In this document: positions 32,901 to 44,092 of the stretch, one piece after another
Layout: each line of letters starts with the position of its first letter
Position numbering within the stretch: position 1 is the stretch's first letter
Assembly (NCBI GenBank): GCA_949130485.1
Contig: OX422202.1
Span: 5,810,293 to 5,874,292 of the forward strand
DNA length: 64,000 nt
Origin: Agelas oroides
Lineage: Eukaryota > Porifera > Demospongiae > Agelasida > Agelasidae
Reading direction: 5' to 3'
The notes under the pieces: model-generated
Databases searched by the model: none
Seen by the model: only the letters and a program-made list of their open reading frames with translations
Told to the model about the DNA's origin: nothing
Translations under genes and position numbers: made by a program

Positions 32901-35900
32901 TAACTAAAATTTTAAAAGGCCATACGAAAAGGTATAGCTAACTAAAACAACACTGTTTGTTAAGTATCTAGTTGTATACTATGTACAGGCATATTATTTT
33001 TGTTGCAGTCTTGGTGCTGCCGTTGTGGTGGATACAAACAATGTGGTGCCAGATGTGTACTCACAACTGCTCTTCAACCCGCTGTGCTTCCTCCTCTATG
33101 AGAATACATCACAGTCTCCTGAACATTGGGAGAATGTGAGCAGCAAAGAACACTAAAGATCGTATTTGTGATCAGAAGTAACTGTTATAATTATGTAGAC
33201 TGGTGTGTCTGCATCTAGAATCCTATAGCCTTGAATTCCAGCCTGGGGGTATGAGCCTACCAGATCGAAGCTACATTAAGCTGTATTATTTAAGCAAGAC
33301 TGGGTGATAATTTACTAGCTACTTGATCACAGTGAACTAATTTTGTGTGCAGCTAAAACGACAACTTTGTTTCATGATTCAGGTGTCATTCACATTCTCT
33401 GGGAACAGGGCTCTCATTGCATCAGCATTGTTCATGACAGATCTGGACCTCTGCTCATGGACAAAGTCTGGCAACCTCCATTTTGATCCAGCAAGAGTGT
33501 TCCGATGGGGGTTTGTTCATTTCAGGTACTGAATAATAAAGATCTGCAGACTCCAAGACAATAGAATTGCAAGTATAATCCTCCTATTATAATTGATATA
33601 GTGATGACAATCAGAACACAGCTCATGAACCAGATGCCTTCAACCCAGAGTGGTACATACAGACCCCTGTACAGAGGATCAATGTTACTGAAAACTCTGT
33701 AAGTCAGATCACAACCAGTAATAATGACTCACGATCATCCTACAATAGTCAATAGTCATTCACATGCATGATAATTCCAAGTGCTTGAATAGAAACTAAT
33801 ATACAGTGGTAATCAGGCAGTTTTAAGCTGTCTCATAAATTTATTAAACACTGAGATCAGAAGACAGCTATTCAGAGCTAGTACCAAATGTATGCATGTA
33901 TGATGTATGACATGTCCAATGCTCTTCTTTAAGCTGTCAGCCTACCCTGGTGAGACATTCAAAGTCAGCATCAAAGCCTTTGATGAGCTGGAGAGGCCAA
34001 CTGCCACTGTGCTGAGACTATCAGACAGTGATGTAAGTGGAGACAATAATCTATGCTTATGTACACCATGTATATGTTGCGAACTGATTGTGAACTTGAC
34101 CAGTTTGTAAACGGGCCGCCGGTTTATAAACTGGTCGGCCAGTTTTCAAACTGGTTGGCCCGCTTTCGATCATACAAAGTGAAGTGGTCCCGTTTAAATA
34201 AAACCAGGCCAGACGGTTTAAAACCAGGCCAGATGGTTTAAAACCAGGCCGAACGGCTTGTAAGCTGGCTGAACGGTACAAGTACCCCAGTTTGAAAGCA
34301 GCCCAAACGGCTTGAAAGCTGGCTGAATTGTTTCCGCTGAATGATTACATTGTAAATTAGTAGACGGCTAGAGATGTTCTTGATCCTTGAAATGTATCAC
34401 TTAGTCTGTATAGGCACTAAAGTAATGTTTTAAAATGCAGTGTTATTTCCAATACTTTGCAGTATACTTGGAGGAATCTTATTCAGCACTATTTCTTTAC
34501 ACAGGATATATCCCATTATGTCTTCAATCCGGATGTATTAACCCTTAACCAGATTGATGCATCAGGCATCAACACTTCATTTTATCTGACTGGGATAGGG
34601 TTTGGTAGAAGTGAAGAAATCTTTGTGGAAACTTTAACTGGCAAGGTATAGTCGAAGAAAGGGTGCGTATTGTGATATTCCAGATTAATAAACCCTTTAA
34701 CCACTAACGGCTAGTGTGCTGTGTGTGAGTTCACCCTATGAGTGAAAAATACATATGGCAGCTGCTGCTGTACTGGCGGCTGTAAAAGGGCTTGGGCAGC
34801 ACTGGGTGGGCCAATTCTCTCCTCCTTTGCATGAATTGGCTCAGAAATGTTCCTCTGTTCTTGGAGGGGCCATGTTTCTGGCAATGAATGCAGATTGACT
34901 CTGAACAAGTTTCATTTGCCAAGAACTTTTGTAAGCTTGTTACCAGTATGGTTCAAGTCATGAATCTGTACAGGATGGCTGCTAGTGGCTGCATGTGTAC
35001 AATTTTTTGAGAGCTTAACCCCAACTATATGGGCAGTACATTAAAGGGTCCATATACTCAAAATTCTGTGGTTAGTTGGTTAACAAAAATAAGGTTGAGC
35101 ATGCTGTATGCCTGTACTTCGTAATATCTCCACATTAGGGATCAAGCCGGGACTCATTTACAGTGGTGTCCACAAGCTGTCCTCCTGGCTATGTACTGTA
35201 TAAACTACAAAACAGCAGCAATCACACCACCTGTGCATGTGACTACAATAACCCCAACATTGTGGACTGCAGTGGACACAGCATAACCCTCAGAGTGAGT
35301 AGGCTACACGATTAGGCTACATGTACCAGGATCTTACTATCTTTGTCCATCAGTCCAAATTTGTGTATCTTTTGTTGTTGAATTGATACCTACTAGTAGA
35401 GTTTATAACTTGCTTGCAACCTATGATTATGCCTCTCTTCTCTCCCAGGAAGGACTGTGGGCTACACTGAACACCCACTCAGCAAGGAATCATCTGGTTA
35501 CCTACAGCTGCCCACCACAGTACTGCCAGTGTGTTCTCCAGTCTAGTGGCCAAATCAGAACCTGCAGATTTGTTTTCAACAGTGAAAGCCCCAATGAACA
35601 ATGCAGCTGTGATAGAGAAGGTTTGAGAACATAGTCGGGTTGTGTCAATATAGTTGCTAGTTATTTGTATACTTTTATATGTCTTGCCAGTCTATGTATT
35701 GATTGTAGTGTTTATAATAGTGTTACTGCATCTGCAGGTGTACTGTGTGGAAACTGTAGGAATGGTTATGGAGTGAGTGTGTTGCTGAACAAGTGTGTCA
35801 CATGTCATAATGCCTCGGGGATACTTATTGCTGTGCTAAGTGAGTGTAATATCATTTACAACTCAAAAGTGTGTTTCATTCTCATGCAAGCTGTCTGTCC

Positions 35901-38886
35901 CATTTTAGTTGTTGCAGATACAGTGGTGTTTATCAGTCTACTGCTGCTTATGAAGATATTTCCAACTTGGATCTACCCATGCTTGTTCTACATACAGGTA
36001 ACAGTTAGCCTCGTTCCCGGTCCTCCACCACAGCTATCATTGCTTGCAGTATGAATAACGCGGGAGGACTGGGTACGAGGCTAGGTAACAGTAGGTCAAG
36101 ACATACATATATATATATATTTTACATTGTACAGACCAAGTGGATGATATATAGCGAGAATATTTCTGGGGAAAAATACAGTATGGGAGCAATGAGTGGG
36201 GAAAATGGTGGCTATCGTACATTATCTTAGTCAATATGTTCCTTCTGTAGTCTTTTTCGGCAGGCTAACCAATATAGTGTAAAAAATATAGTGTAGCAAG
36301 TATTCACCAGTAAACTGCAAGCGTCCTTTGTCTTGTTTTCATGACGAAATATGTTTCTTGCATGGGTCAGTTCCTTGAGCGTTTTACCCAGTGGATTATA
36401 CTTCCTGCAGATGCTTCCATATCTCACACAGCACTTCCCACTAACATTTGAAAAAGTCTATCCCTATGTGAGTTCGAGCAATCTGTATACTGTTATTGTA
36501 TCACAATGTCTAAGTAAATATGCGTAGTATACACATATAATTATGTTTCCTTTGTGTGTGTACGTATTATACACTTATAGGCCTACTATGTGAGCAGTGG
36601 TCTTAGTTTTTATTACATCTATGACTTCTGTCTCTACCACGGAATGAGTGCCCCAGTCTCCTACCTCCTGAGGTACCTGCCCCTCAGTGTGGCACTAGTC
36701 ATCTGCTCCACTGTGCTGGTGATAAGGTGAGTTACTGCATCATATTGCAGTTCAAAGTAAGTCAGTTTTCTTGGATTTACAGGTCCCTTCATTGGCTCAG
36801 CTAGATATGTGATATGTTAACCGCAGATTACGCTTTTTAGATATAAAAACAAAAAACAAACAAACAAACAAAAAAGTGTATAAGAATATTTATGCATGAG
36901 TGAAATGAATGTGACTGCGAAGGAGAGAAGCTGAATCATAGTTACTACATTTTGATTACTCAAATGAGGCTGTAGAATACAGTATGTGTAATTTTGGTGT
37001 CGGAGGATGAAGTTGTACACTTTACCCTGAACATTTCTTACAGGTATATCTACAAGAAGCCTCGTGATCCATGGTATGGTTTATGGTGGACAGTGATGCT
37101 CATGTACACCCATGTGGTGCACACATCCATGTCCATACTCAACTGCCCAACCCTACCTGGAAGATCAGGGGACTATGTGCCTGTGAGTGAAGGGAAGAGC
37201 TATGGGGTACACTGAAGTTGAGCTACACAGTTTTCCAAAATGGCTGTCTACAGTTGCACTGAGGCTGGCCCCAGATGTGCAATTAGCCATAGCTGAGTAG
37301 TAGTTACCTATTGGTGATCACATTTATTTTGAAGTAATACTCCATCAGCTCATAAAGCCAGCTTTCCTGAAGGCCGCAAGTATTTCCATGTATGTAGCTA
37401 CATACCATGCCACCCAAACTTCATCCACTACATTCATCTCTCCACTTGTAGCGCTGGTACATTAGTGGAAGTGTGAAGTGTTTTCAAGGTGGACACGCCC
37501 CTCTGGGACTACTTGCAATACTGATACTGGCGTCCTTTGTCACTCTCATTCCACTTGTACTTGTTTACTCTGTTGGATGGGCCCAGGTACCTATTAATAG
37601 TCTGACTGCATGCTTTTAAAGTACATAGCATTTCATGTGTTGGTGCTGTTAAGTTCTAAGTTCTATTAATTCCTCTCTCTTGCACCTTAATCCTAATATC
37701 CAACTGTATGCTGTTTCCTACATCACTCTCCATTCCACTTATTTGTACGTTGTATAGTTATTGATTTTTGATGGCTCATTCATCATTCAAAATGAGTAAA
37801 ATTTCTCTAGGCATGATGAAGGTAATCATGCAAAGAAACCTTTAAACAGTGAATGTCTGGAAAAAAACGCTGAAGGTAGTTACAAAGTACCACTATCATG
37901 ACCAATACAGTTATAGAGCTGGAGACATGCACAGCTTGTAACCACACGTCTTAGTTGCTGGTAGCTAGCAGGCAATATTATTATTATTTTTTGCAGCGTC
38001 CTAGTTGGCTGAGACACACTGCAGAGTTTATGCGGAAAGGGTTTAAGGAACAGTACAGATGGTGGGCCACAGTGGAACTAGGAAGAAGAATACTACTGCT
38101 GCTGGTTATTGTGCCATTTCCTAGAAATGATGTAAGTTGTATTCTCAGCATTCTTGCAGATATAAGATGACCCTACTGGCCTTAGCTACCATTGTTTTCT
38201 TTCCAACCCAGTATCCAGCAATATTTGTTCTGTTGGTGATATTGGCTGTGTTTGGGTTCCTGCAACCTTATGAGAACATGTACTGTAATGTTCTGGAGTC
38301 TCTCCTCACCCTGGACGTCCTTGTGCTGCTGCTGATGAGAAACACAGCACAGATATCAGATGAGCTACAAGTGCTGCCACAAAACAACATGACTGCTAAT
38401 CAATGTGCCGACATTAGTGGAGTCACTGGATTCACTTGGCTGCTATTGCCATTCTACTATTTCCCATTGATAGTCCTTGCAATTGTCTGTGTTATTCTGG
38501 TAACCCATCATGTAAGGTAAGTCTAAACATTGCTCAGTAAGGCTGGTCTATAGGTATAGTATATTCCATATTTAGGTGATTGTAAGAGTTTGATGAACAG
38601 AGATGTATGTCACGTTATAGCTAGCCCCCGGAATGTTAACAGTTGGTAATTGTTATAGCCATGAAATCTTGCTTTACCTTGCAGACAATACTTCCCAAAC
38701 AGGCATCATAGCTTTATACTGTCAGAACTCCAGGAAGAAGACATTGGAAGAGTCCATTGTACAGTCACTAAAAGCGAGCTAGAGATCAATTCCCTCAAAC
38801 CATTGACCACACTGTATACAGCTGTTGAAGACACAGATGATCAGAGCAGATTTGGCTCTAGCCCAGATGGTGGTGTTCCTGTTTAG
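29952..38886 (+). CDS. Beta-helix multi-pass membrane protein (gene C), complete
   Basis: Twenty-one exons: 29952-30448, 30689-31281, 31353-31521, 31856-31967, 32238-32389, 33009-33135, 33383-33525, 33602-33698, 33934-34032, 34505-34645, 35139-35294, 35449-35620, 35738-35839, 35909-35997, 36411-36467, 36581-36726, 37044-37182, 37452-37586, 37997-38131, 38212-38516 and 38685-38886. All join in phase to 1,255 residues. A signal peptide (MWNYKL...VSGQC) precedes a beta-helix ectodomain (to about 600) with repeated F-x-x-N and GGG/GGA motifs. Then come YPGETF near 645, Cys-rich segments, a CGNC...CVTC collar at 820-843, and a multi-pass membrane domain to about 1190. The tail is acidic and cytosolic. 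Exon 1 is about 92% identical in protein to gene A; B has the same layout without introns. The exon 10 start could instead be 34,462. Function is unknown; a cell-surface recognition or adhesion role is inference. Confidence 0.87.
30508..30631. mobile_element. MITE with compound foldback in intron 1 of gene C
   Basis: TAGCCTCGTTCCCAGG starts at 30,521. Arms of 39 bp (30,508-30,546 and 30,560-30,598) extend 13 bp beyond the element ends. A third degenerate half-copy follows at 30,599-30,622, and CACTTTCAT closes it, matching CACTTTCAT at 30,512-30,520 (9-bp direct repeat). The matching intron of gene A lacks this element. Confidence 0.8.
31667..31717. repeat. Perfect 22-bp-arm hairpin in intron 3 of gene C
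   Basis: TTTTGTCCTACCATTTTCTT... and its exact complement are separated by 7 bases. The intron is otherwise short. Confidence 0.8.
32572..32956. mobile_element. Non-autonomous element with ACAGTGTTGTTTTAG ends
   Basis: The left end ACAG...TTTGTTGTTTTAG and the right end CTAAAACAACACTGT are inverted. An internal palindrome at 32,611-32,659 has 21-bp arms. The right third (ACTAAAATTTTAAAAGGCCA...) is repeated at 40,380-40,477. It lies in intron 5 of gene C. Confidence 0.6.
34101..34330. repeat. Degenerate GGTTTAAAACCAGGCC repeat in intron 9 of gene C
   Basis: A motif of about 18-24 bp is repeated both ways. Three direct units of GGTTTAAAACCAGGCCAGA-type are preceded by inverted GGCC...TTTATAAACTGG units and followed by CGGCTTGTAAGCTGGCTGAA units. 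The transposon family is unknown. Confidence 0.65.
36006..36083. mobile_element. MITE at a 5' splice site of gene C, TAGCC family
   Basis: The element runs TAGCCTCGTTCCCGGTCC to ACTGGGTACGAGGCTA. It is flanked by direct repeats AGGTAACAGT (35,996-36,005 and 36,083-36,092). The left repeat contains the splice donor of exon 14. Confidence 0.85.
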
Positions 38887-38945
38887 AAAAAAATTTGAAA
38901 GGCTAAGAACCAGAGCAAGATAAAGTGTGACATTTTTGTTGTAAC

Positions 38946-38951
38946 AATAAA
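38946..38951 (+). promoter_or_regulatory. Polyadenylation signal of gene C
   Basis: AATAAA lies 60 bp after the stop codon of gene C, at the usual distance for a short 3' UTR. Confidence 0.65.
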
Positions 38952-39186
38952 CAAGTGTTTTGCAGATGTGTATTACTGCATAAATGTTGTGCCAAGCAGC
39001 ACTTTTATTTGTTCACAAGCTCATTGTCATTGTTGCCACAGTAGCTATTTTTGCAATACAGTTTGCCATCAGATGATGAACCTGTTAGGCTGTTGTGTTA
39101 TTCTTCAAACTTGATACTTGTGAGATTGGTAAGTGTCAGGTGATCTTATATAAATCCTGAAATGATGTTAGAGACATAGAGCTGCT

Positions 39187-39486
39187 TTAGAGTGGAGGTA
39201 TCTGCATCTTGATAAAATTGCCTTGCAGTAACCAGTAATCTTCATAGGAGTATATTGGTCGATATAGAACCATATCATCAGCATACAGCATGATAGTTCC
39301 ATCTGACAGAGTGACTGACTCAACCCCATCAATGTAAACAAGAAACAATAGCGGGCCCAACACGGAGCCTTGGGGTACTCCAGATATAACGGAATTCTCA
39401 TCAGAGATAGCACCATCCACAACTACTTGCTGTTTTCGTTCCGAGAGATAATTGCAAATCCATCTGAGCAGATAGCGGTCTACTCC
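39187..39486 (-). mobile_element. LINE reverse-transcriptase fragment
   Basis: The minus-strand frame reads RYLLRWICNYLSERKQQVVV, SGVPQGSVLGPLLFLVYIDG and then MLYADDMVLY. These are the conserved RT blocks including the YADD catalytic box of non-LTR retrotransposons. The frame ends soon after (WLLQG), and no endonuclease or RT thumb follows. A T-rich stretch of about 30 bp borders it at 39,490-39,512. This is a truncated, dead LINE. Confidence 0.85.
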
Positions 39487-39953
39487 TAGCTTTTTTTTTG
39501 TTTTTTTTTTGAGAGAGAAAAAACTTGTAATGAAACGGGAACTGGAAATAATACGAATGGGTGAAGTAGAGAAAAGAAAAGAACAAAAGCTTTAGATGAT
39601 ATAAGTTTTGATGAAGTACAGTTGTTCTCTATATGTGTGATTCAATGGTAACAAGGTTGATGGCAGTTGGTGGCCTCACTGCAACAATGTGTGTGTCTCC
39701 ACAACAAGGTTGCAGCATAGTTGTTTATAAAAGACAAGTTTCTTGAACTATTAGGTAGATGATACTATAATAAGCCCTCCTCCAATTGCAAGAGCCCGGG
39801 TAAATCTTACCAAGTGACACTACATCTACCTGAACCCACCTGTCAGTAGTACTCAGCCTGCAGCCAGTGTTGCAAAGCTACATAGCTATATATACAATAA
39901 GCCACAAGTTACACTACACTACACTACACTACACATGCTAATACAATAGGCCT

Positions 39954-40646
39954 CAGTGGCGGATTTAGGGGGGGTAAGGGGGGTGCAAATGCACCCCCCT
40001 TTGGCGGCTGCAAATGCACCCCCCTAGGCCCTTTGGTGGCTAGTAATGTATTTTGCATACATAACTGCACGAGTCCATCAAATGATTATGCAGCAGTGGC
40101 ATGCAGCAACAACAACCAGGCACAGTTACACACTCACGTATCAGTTCCTTACTGATCTCCAGACGTTTGACTAGGCCTAGAGTTGCTTCGAGATATTCAG
40201 TTCGGCCCGAGGGGTCCGCCACGGCGCGCCTCGGCGTACGAGATTTCGAAATCCACTGGATTTCACGTGGATTTCGGATTTCAGAGTGGATTTCTGGATT
40301 TCAGTTTGGATTTCTGCCGACAGGTTTCTTCTTGTATGTTCTTGGATATTTTAGTCATAGTTCCCCAGCTTAGCAAAAAATTTTAGTTAGTTGTAGTTTT
40401 GGTTAACTAAATTTTAAAAAAGGCCATACTAAAATGTATTTAGTTAAAGTTATAGTTAACTAAAACAACACTGTCGGACAGTGTACGAGATTTCTTTTGT
40501 GACCGACCCCTCGGTTCGGCCCTCCATGATCCAGCTATATTTTGTATGAATACGTTCACGTGACCGAAAGTGGGCGTGGCAACCCTAAAAATTTCCGGCG
40601 CGCCGGTGACTGAACCCCCCTTTCTAAATTTCTAGATCCGCCACTG
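39954..40646. mobile_element. hAT-like non-autonomous element with an internal insertion
   Basis: Ends are CAGTGGCGGATTTAGGGGGG and the inverted CTAGATCCGCCACTG, a hAT-type signature. GGCCT occurs directly outside both ends. Interior inverted pieces (TTCGGCCC...CCTCGG) are split at about 40,360-40,480 by a partial copy of the element at 32,572-32,956. No transposase is present. Confidence 0.7.
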
Positions 40647-41410
40647 GGCCTATGAGTTGGCAAAATTTGCAATGGTGCGGTCACTATTAGTGCTACCATG
40701 CAGAGTCTTCAAAATCAAGTGATCTAACTCTACTGAAGCCATTTCATCACAATGTCGGCATATGAATGTTGGGTGCAGAGGTTTCCTTGCTCTCATCATC
40801 TATGCTGGTGACCATGTCTCAGTTAGGCTACTGTTAAATTGGTTCACAATATTACCTCACTACAAGTCAGTCTGGCTGTGAACTATTACAATTTATTTGC
40901 ACTCTGGGTGCATGGAAAACCAAATACCCGGTAGGTACGTATCATTCCTCCAGACCTGTTCCCTGGCATATAGGCTATTACACACAGTATATATACACTG
41001 TACAAAGGTTTAGGTTACTTCAACCATATTTTTTGGTCACTTCAGTTGCATTTCTTTTGTATGCGTGACATGTAACATTCAAGGTGTGCTTACAATTACA
41101 AATAGAGTGAGCTGAGAAGCTTCCCTCATTTGTTAAATTAGTATCTCCTTTCTGAAAGCCTATAAATCAGCACTTGTGGTGAGGTTTCTTGCTTCTTTGA
41201 TCTTACACATCTTCCCCTGGGGAATTCCTTGGTTGCATGCACTCTTAAAAATAAGGAGTTCCTGGAACTCCTCTTATCGACAATTAACTCCTTCATCATA
41301 GTGACTAACACCTTGGGGAGTTCAATTTACTCCTTGACTAGAGTTACTCCTACTAGCAAACTTAATACATGGTATGAGTTACCTATTTTAGTAATATACT
41401 TCCTAAAGAC

Positions 41411-41785
41411 TGAAAACAAACATCAGATTATGAATGTACACACCAAATGGAACTGTTTGATACCAATTTTGTCTACTTTGGTCAAGTATTAGCTGTTTCA
41501 GGCCTGGAAACATTAGCTACAAGTGCATGACCTATACATCTAAGAGGTAAATTAAATCACAACCATACCTAGACTATTTTCAGAACACTCACTGCAAAAT
41601 GAAAACAAACATCAGATTATGAATGTACACACCAAATGGAACTGTTTGATACCAATTTCGTCTACTTTGGTCAAGTATTAGCTGTTCCAGGCCCGAAAAC
41701 GTTAGTTACAAGTGACCGATACTATAAGTGGTAAAACACAACCGTACCTAGACTAATTTCAGAACGTTTGCCTGCGGGTCCGCCG
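41411..41785 (+). repeat. Two-copy tandem repeat, period 189 bp
   Basis: The block starting TGAAAACAAACATCAGATTA recurs 189 bp later and stays similar through CTAGACTA.TTTCAGAAC. Confidence 0.85.
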
Positions 41786-42016
41786 GTGCACAACACTGCC
41801 ATTCGGAGCACCACGGTTCTCCTATATAGACAGCTTGGACTATCACAGAATCCGGGTCTTAGCGGCTCACGCGTTCCTGCCATCGCCATGCACGCTCTTC
41901 AGTCGCAACTGGTTTGAATCGCAGTTTGAATTGGTTGCTACGATATACATTGCACAGCTAAACGTCACTAGTTCCTATGGAAGCCTTTCATCTTATGGCT
42001 TCCCAATTAACACACT

Positions 42017-42129
42017 GTAGTGTCTGCGATACGGGTTACATCCTCAGCAGTTTTGATAGCGCCCTCGGGGCTTCGCCCCTCGGGCGCAATCAAAACTGCT
42101 TCGGGTATAACCCATATCGCTGACACTAC
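42017..42129. repeat. 113-bp palindrome with GC-rich tip
   Basis: Arms start GTAGTGTC and end GACACTAC. The tip is GCCCTCGGGGC-TTC-GCCCCTCGGGC, and CAGTTTTGAT/ATCAAAACTG lie mid-arm. It looks like a foldback MITE. Confidence 0.7.
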
Positions 42130-42787
42130 TGTTCTAATACATAAAAGAAGGTACGTTTGGTATATTTGTGCCGTACAAAGACGTCAGCCATGTGCATTTC
42201 AATGGCGTGCATGTGATAGGAGCACACGTCATGCATTTATACTTTCTGCACTTCAAACCAAGGTGAGTACTTGAGCCGTTTTCAAGTTATCATTGTTTGA
42301 AAAGTGGTCTGAACAAGGAAAGAAGGAATACGAAAAATGGCACTTACGCTACCGCATACTTTTGCTTTTAGCTGTCTTCCGCGTGGCTTTTGAGCACTAA
42401 CATTAGTCTCGCTGATCATAAAGGCACTCAACGATGAAGGCTGGGCACTTAAGTATTGCATATATTATGCGTCCGTGCCATCCCTACATAGAGAGTCTAC
42501 CGACTCTCTGATAGCTAGTTCATATTTCATTTGCATTTCATAATTGTTACATCACTGTGTTTACTTGTGTATACATGTAGGTCACGATGGTATAAAGTGT
42601 GTCACAATCCTGGAGCACCTGTTGTTTCCACGGTCACTAAAGGTCAAGACCACTATACTGCACTACAACAAGGTAAACGCCATCCTCTCATCTAAATACA
42701 CTGCAGCTTTGTTTTATTTTACGCATGTGTACTGCAAAATGCTAAATGTACTACAAAAGGAACTTAAAATTGTGTTATTTGTACCTA

Positions 42788-43165
42788 CAGGCCCGTAGGA
42801 AGCAAATTTGAAATGGTCCGGCCGTATTACAGCGCAAAGCGAGCGCATAATAATCTAGGGTACGCCCACTCCCCCCCCCCCCCCCCCCCCCCCCCCCCAC
42901 CCGCGGTCCAGTATCCCACCCCTAGAATGTTACTGCTCTCAAATTACTTTTTAGGCCGCTTTGAAGCCGTTGTCGCTGAGTCCTAACGATTCGGTTGCAG
43001 CAGTTACGCTTGAAAATGAGGTATTACTGTAAGCGTTCTTTATTGTCTTCGCCGCCGTAATGGCACGCGTATTCGCGGTCTATTGTAGCTTCACAAAACT
43101 TACGCTTCGACGGGGACTTTCTTCAGGCGACAAAGCGTGCTTGCCTCCAGCCCCTCTAGGGATCC
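42788..43165. mobile_element. CAGGCCCGTAGG element, first copy
   Basis: It shares CAGGCCCGTAGGAAGCAAAT, GGTCCGGCC and a long GC-rich core with 44,121-44,563. It includes a run of about 32 Cs at 42,868. The right end is unclear, probably near 43,160. Confidence 0.5.
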
Positions 43166-43563
43166 AAAATACTTTACTAGTTACACTAACTCCGCATAAG
43201 AGTAACTAGTGTACTCCTTTAAGTGCTTACCATAACTCCATACAGGAGTAAAAATTTTACTCCTTGGGTGCCCGGCTGTCGGAACTCCTTCAAAAGAGTA
43301 ACTCTTACTCCTTTCTTTTAACAGTGTGGTTGTGATAGAAATGCCAGGAATGTAGCCAAATTTAGGTCTTCTGAAAAAAGAGACTAGCTATTAGCCAGGG
43401 AAACAATGAATCAACTTGGAGTGGCCTAATGTAACTAATGAAAAAGCTTCCCAATGGGCTTTCAAAAAAAAAAACCATTTGGTAACATTCCTTGGTCACA
43501 CCGATGCAACTGAGACAACCTAAAAATGTGGCTGAAGTAACCAAGCTAAGTGTTTTTGCAGTG

Positions 43564-44092
43564 TATAATTATTATTAGTAACGGGCCCCGTGTTTTTCCT
43601 TGGGCCCGCCCACATTCTGACTGCATTACGTATTGTTTATAAACTGGATTTTGTAAATGCATAGCGCTGGAACTAACCTACCTGTGCTTGCGTGTGTAAT
43701 AGATCTACTTGCCCATTGGGCTGGCCAGTGAATTATTATGTCTGTGCTCATATGGCCACAGAGTGACGACCACTGGAATCCCTATGGCTATAGTTGGATG
43801 CTGGTACTACTGATGCTGTCTGTGAGACTCCAGCCCGCTCTTCAAGTGGTATGTGTTAACCTACTGGTATGATGAGGTTAGAGCTAGGGTCGGCTTGTGC
43901 ACAGTCACCTAGTCACCTTGATCTAGCTACCGTATTGTCGCAAAAGTTTGTAATCGTAGGCTGAAGCAAAGATAATATAGTACGAAAACGTGCTTAGTAT
44001 CTATGGCTGAAGAACCACAAGAAGCTGCGGAATTGCAACGTTTTTGTGGGTTGTGTGAAATGCCGTGCAGCGCGCTAGGACATGTGTATATA
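43564..44092. other. Unique-looking DNA between two transposon copies
   Basis: No gene or repeat was recognised. It contains the normal-looking flank TATA at each end, belonging to the two CACTG-ended elements. Confidence 0.35.

Larger units (their letters stand above)
41240..43326. mobile_element. CACTCTTAAAA element nested in outer element A
   Basis: Ends are CACTCTTAAAAATAAGGAGT and the inverted ACTCC...TTTTAACAGTG, each followed inward by many GGAGT/ACTCC repeats. It splits a sequence that is continuous in the second outer copy near 44,735, with TG on both sides. It contains a 189-bp tandem duplication (41,411-41,780), a palindrome at 42,017-42,129 and a CAGGCCCGTAGG element at 42,788. 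No intact transposase was found. Confidence 0.7.
40996..43563. mobile_element. CACTG-ended transposon, outer element A
   Basis: The left end CACTGTACAAAGGTTTAGGT and the inverted right end ...TGTTTTTGCAGTG share about 60 bp of TIR, including GGTTACTTCA and CTCAGTTGCAT. TATA is directly outside both ends. Its copy at 44,093-44,986 is in inverted orientation. No transposase is recognised; the ends are CACTA-like, but the superfamily is not settled. Most of its length is the nested element at 41,240-43,326. Confidence 0.75.
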
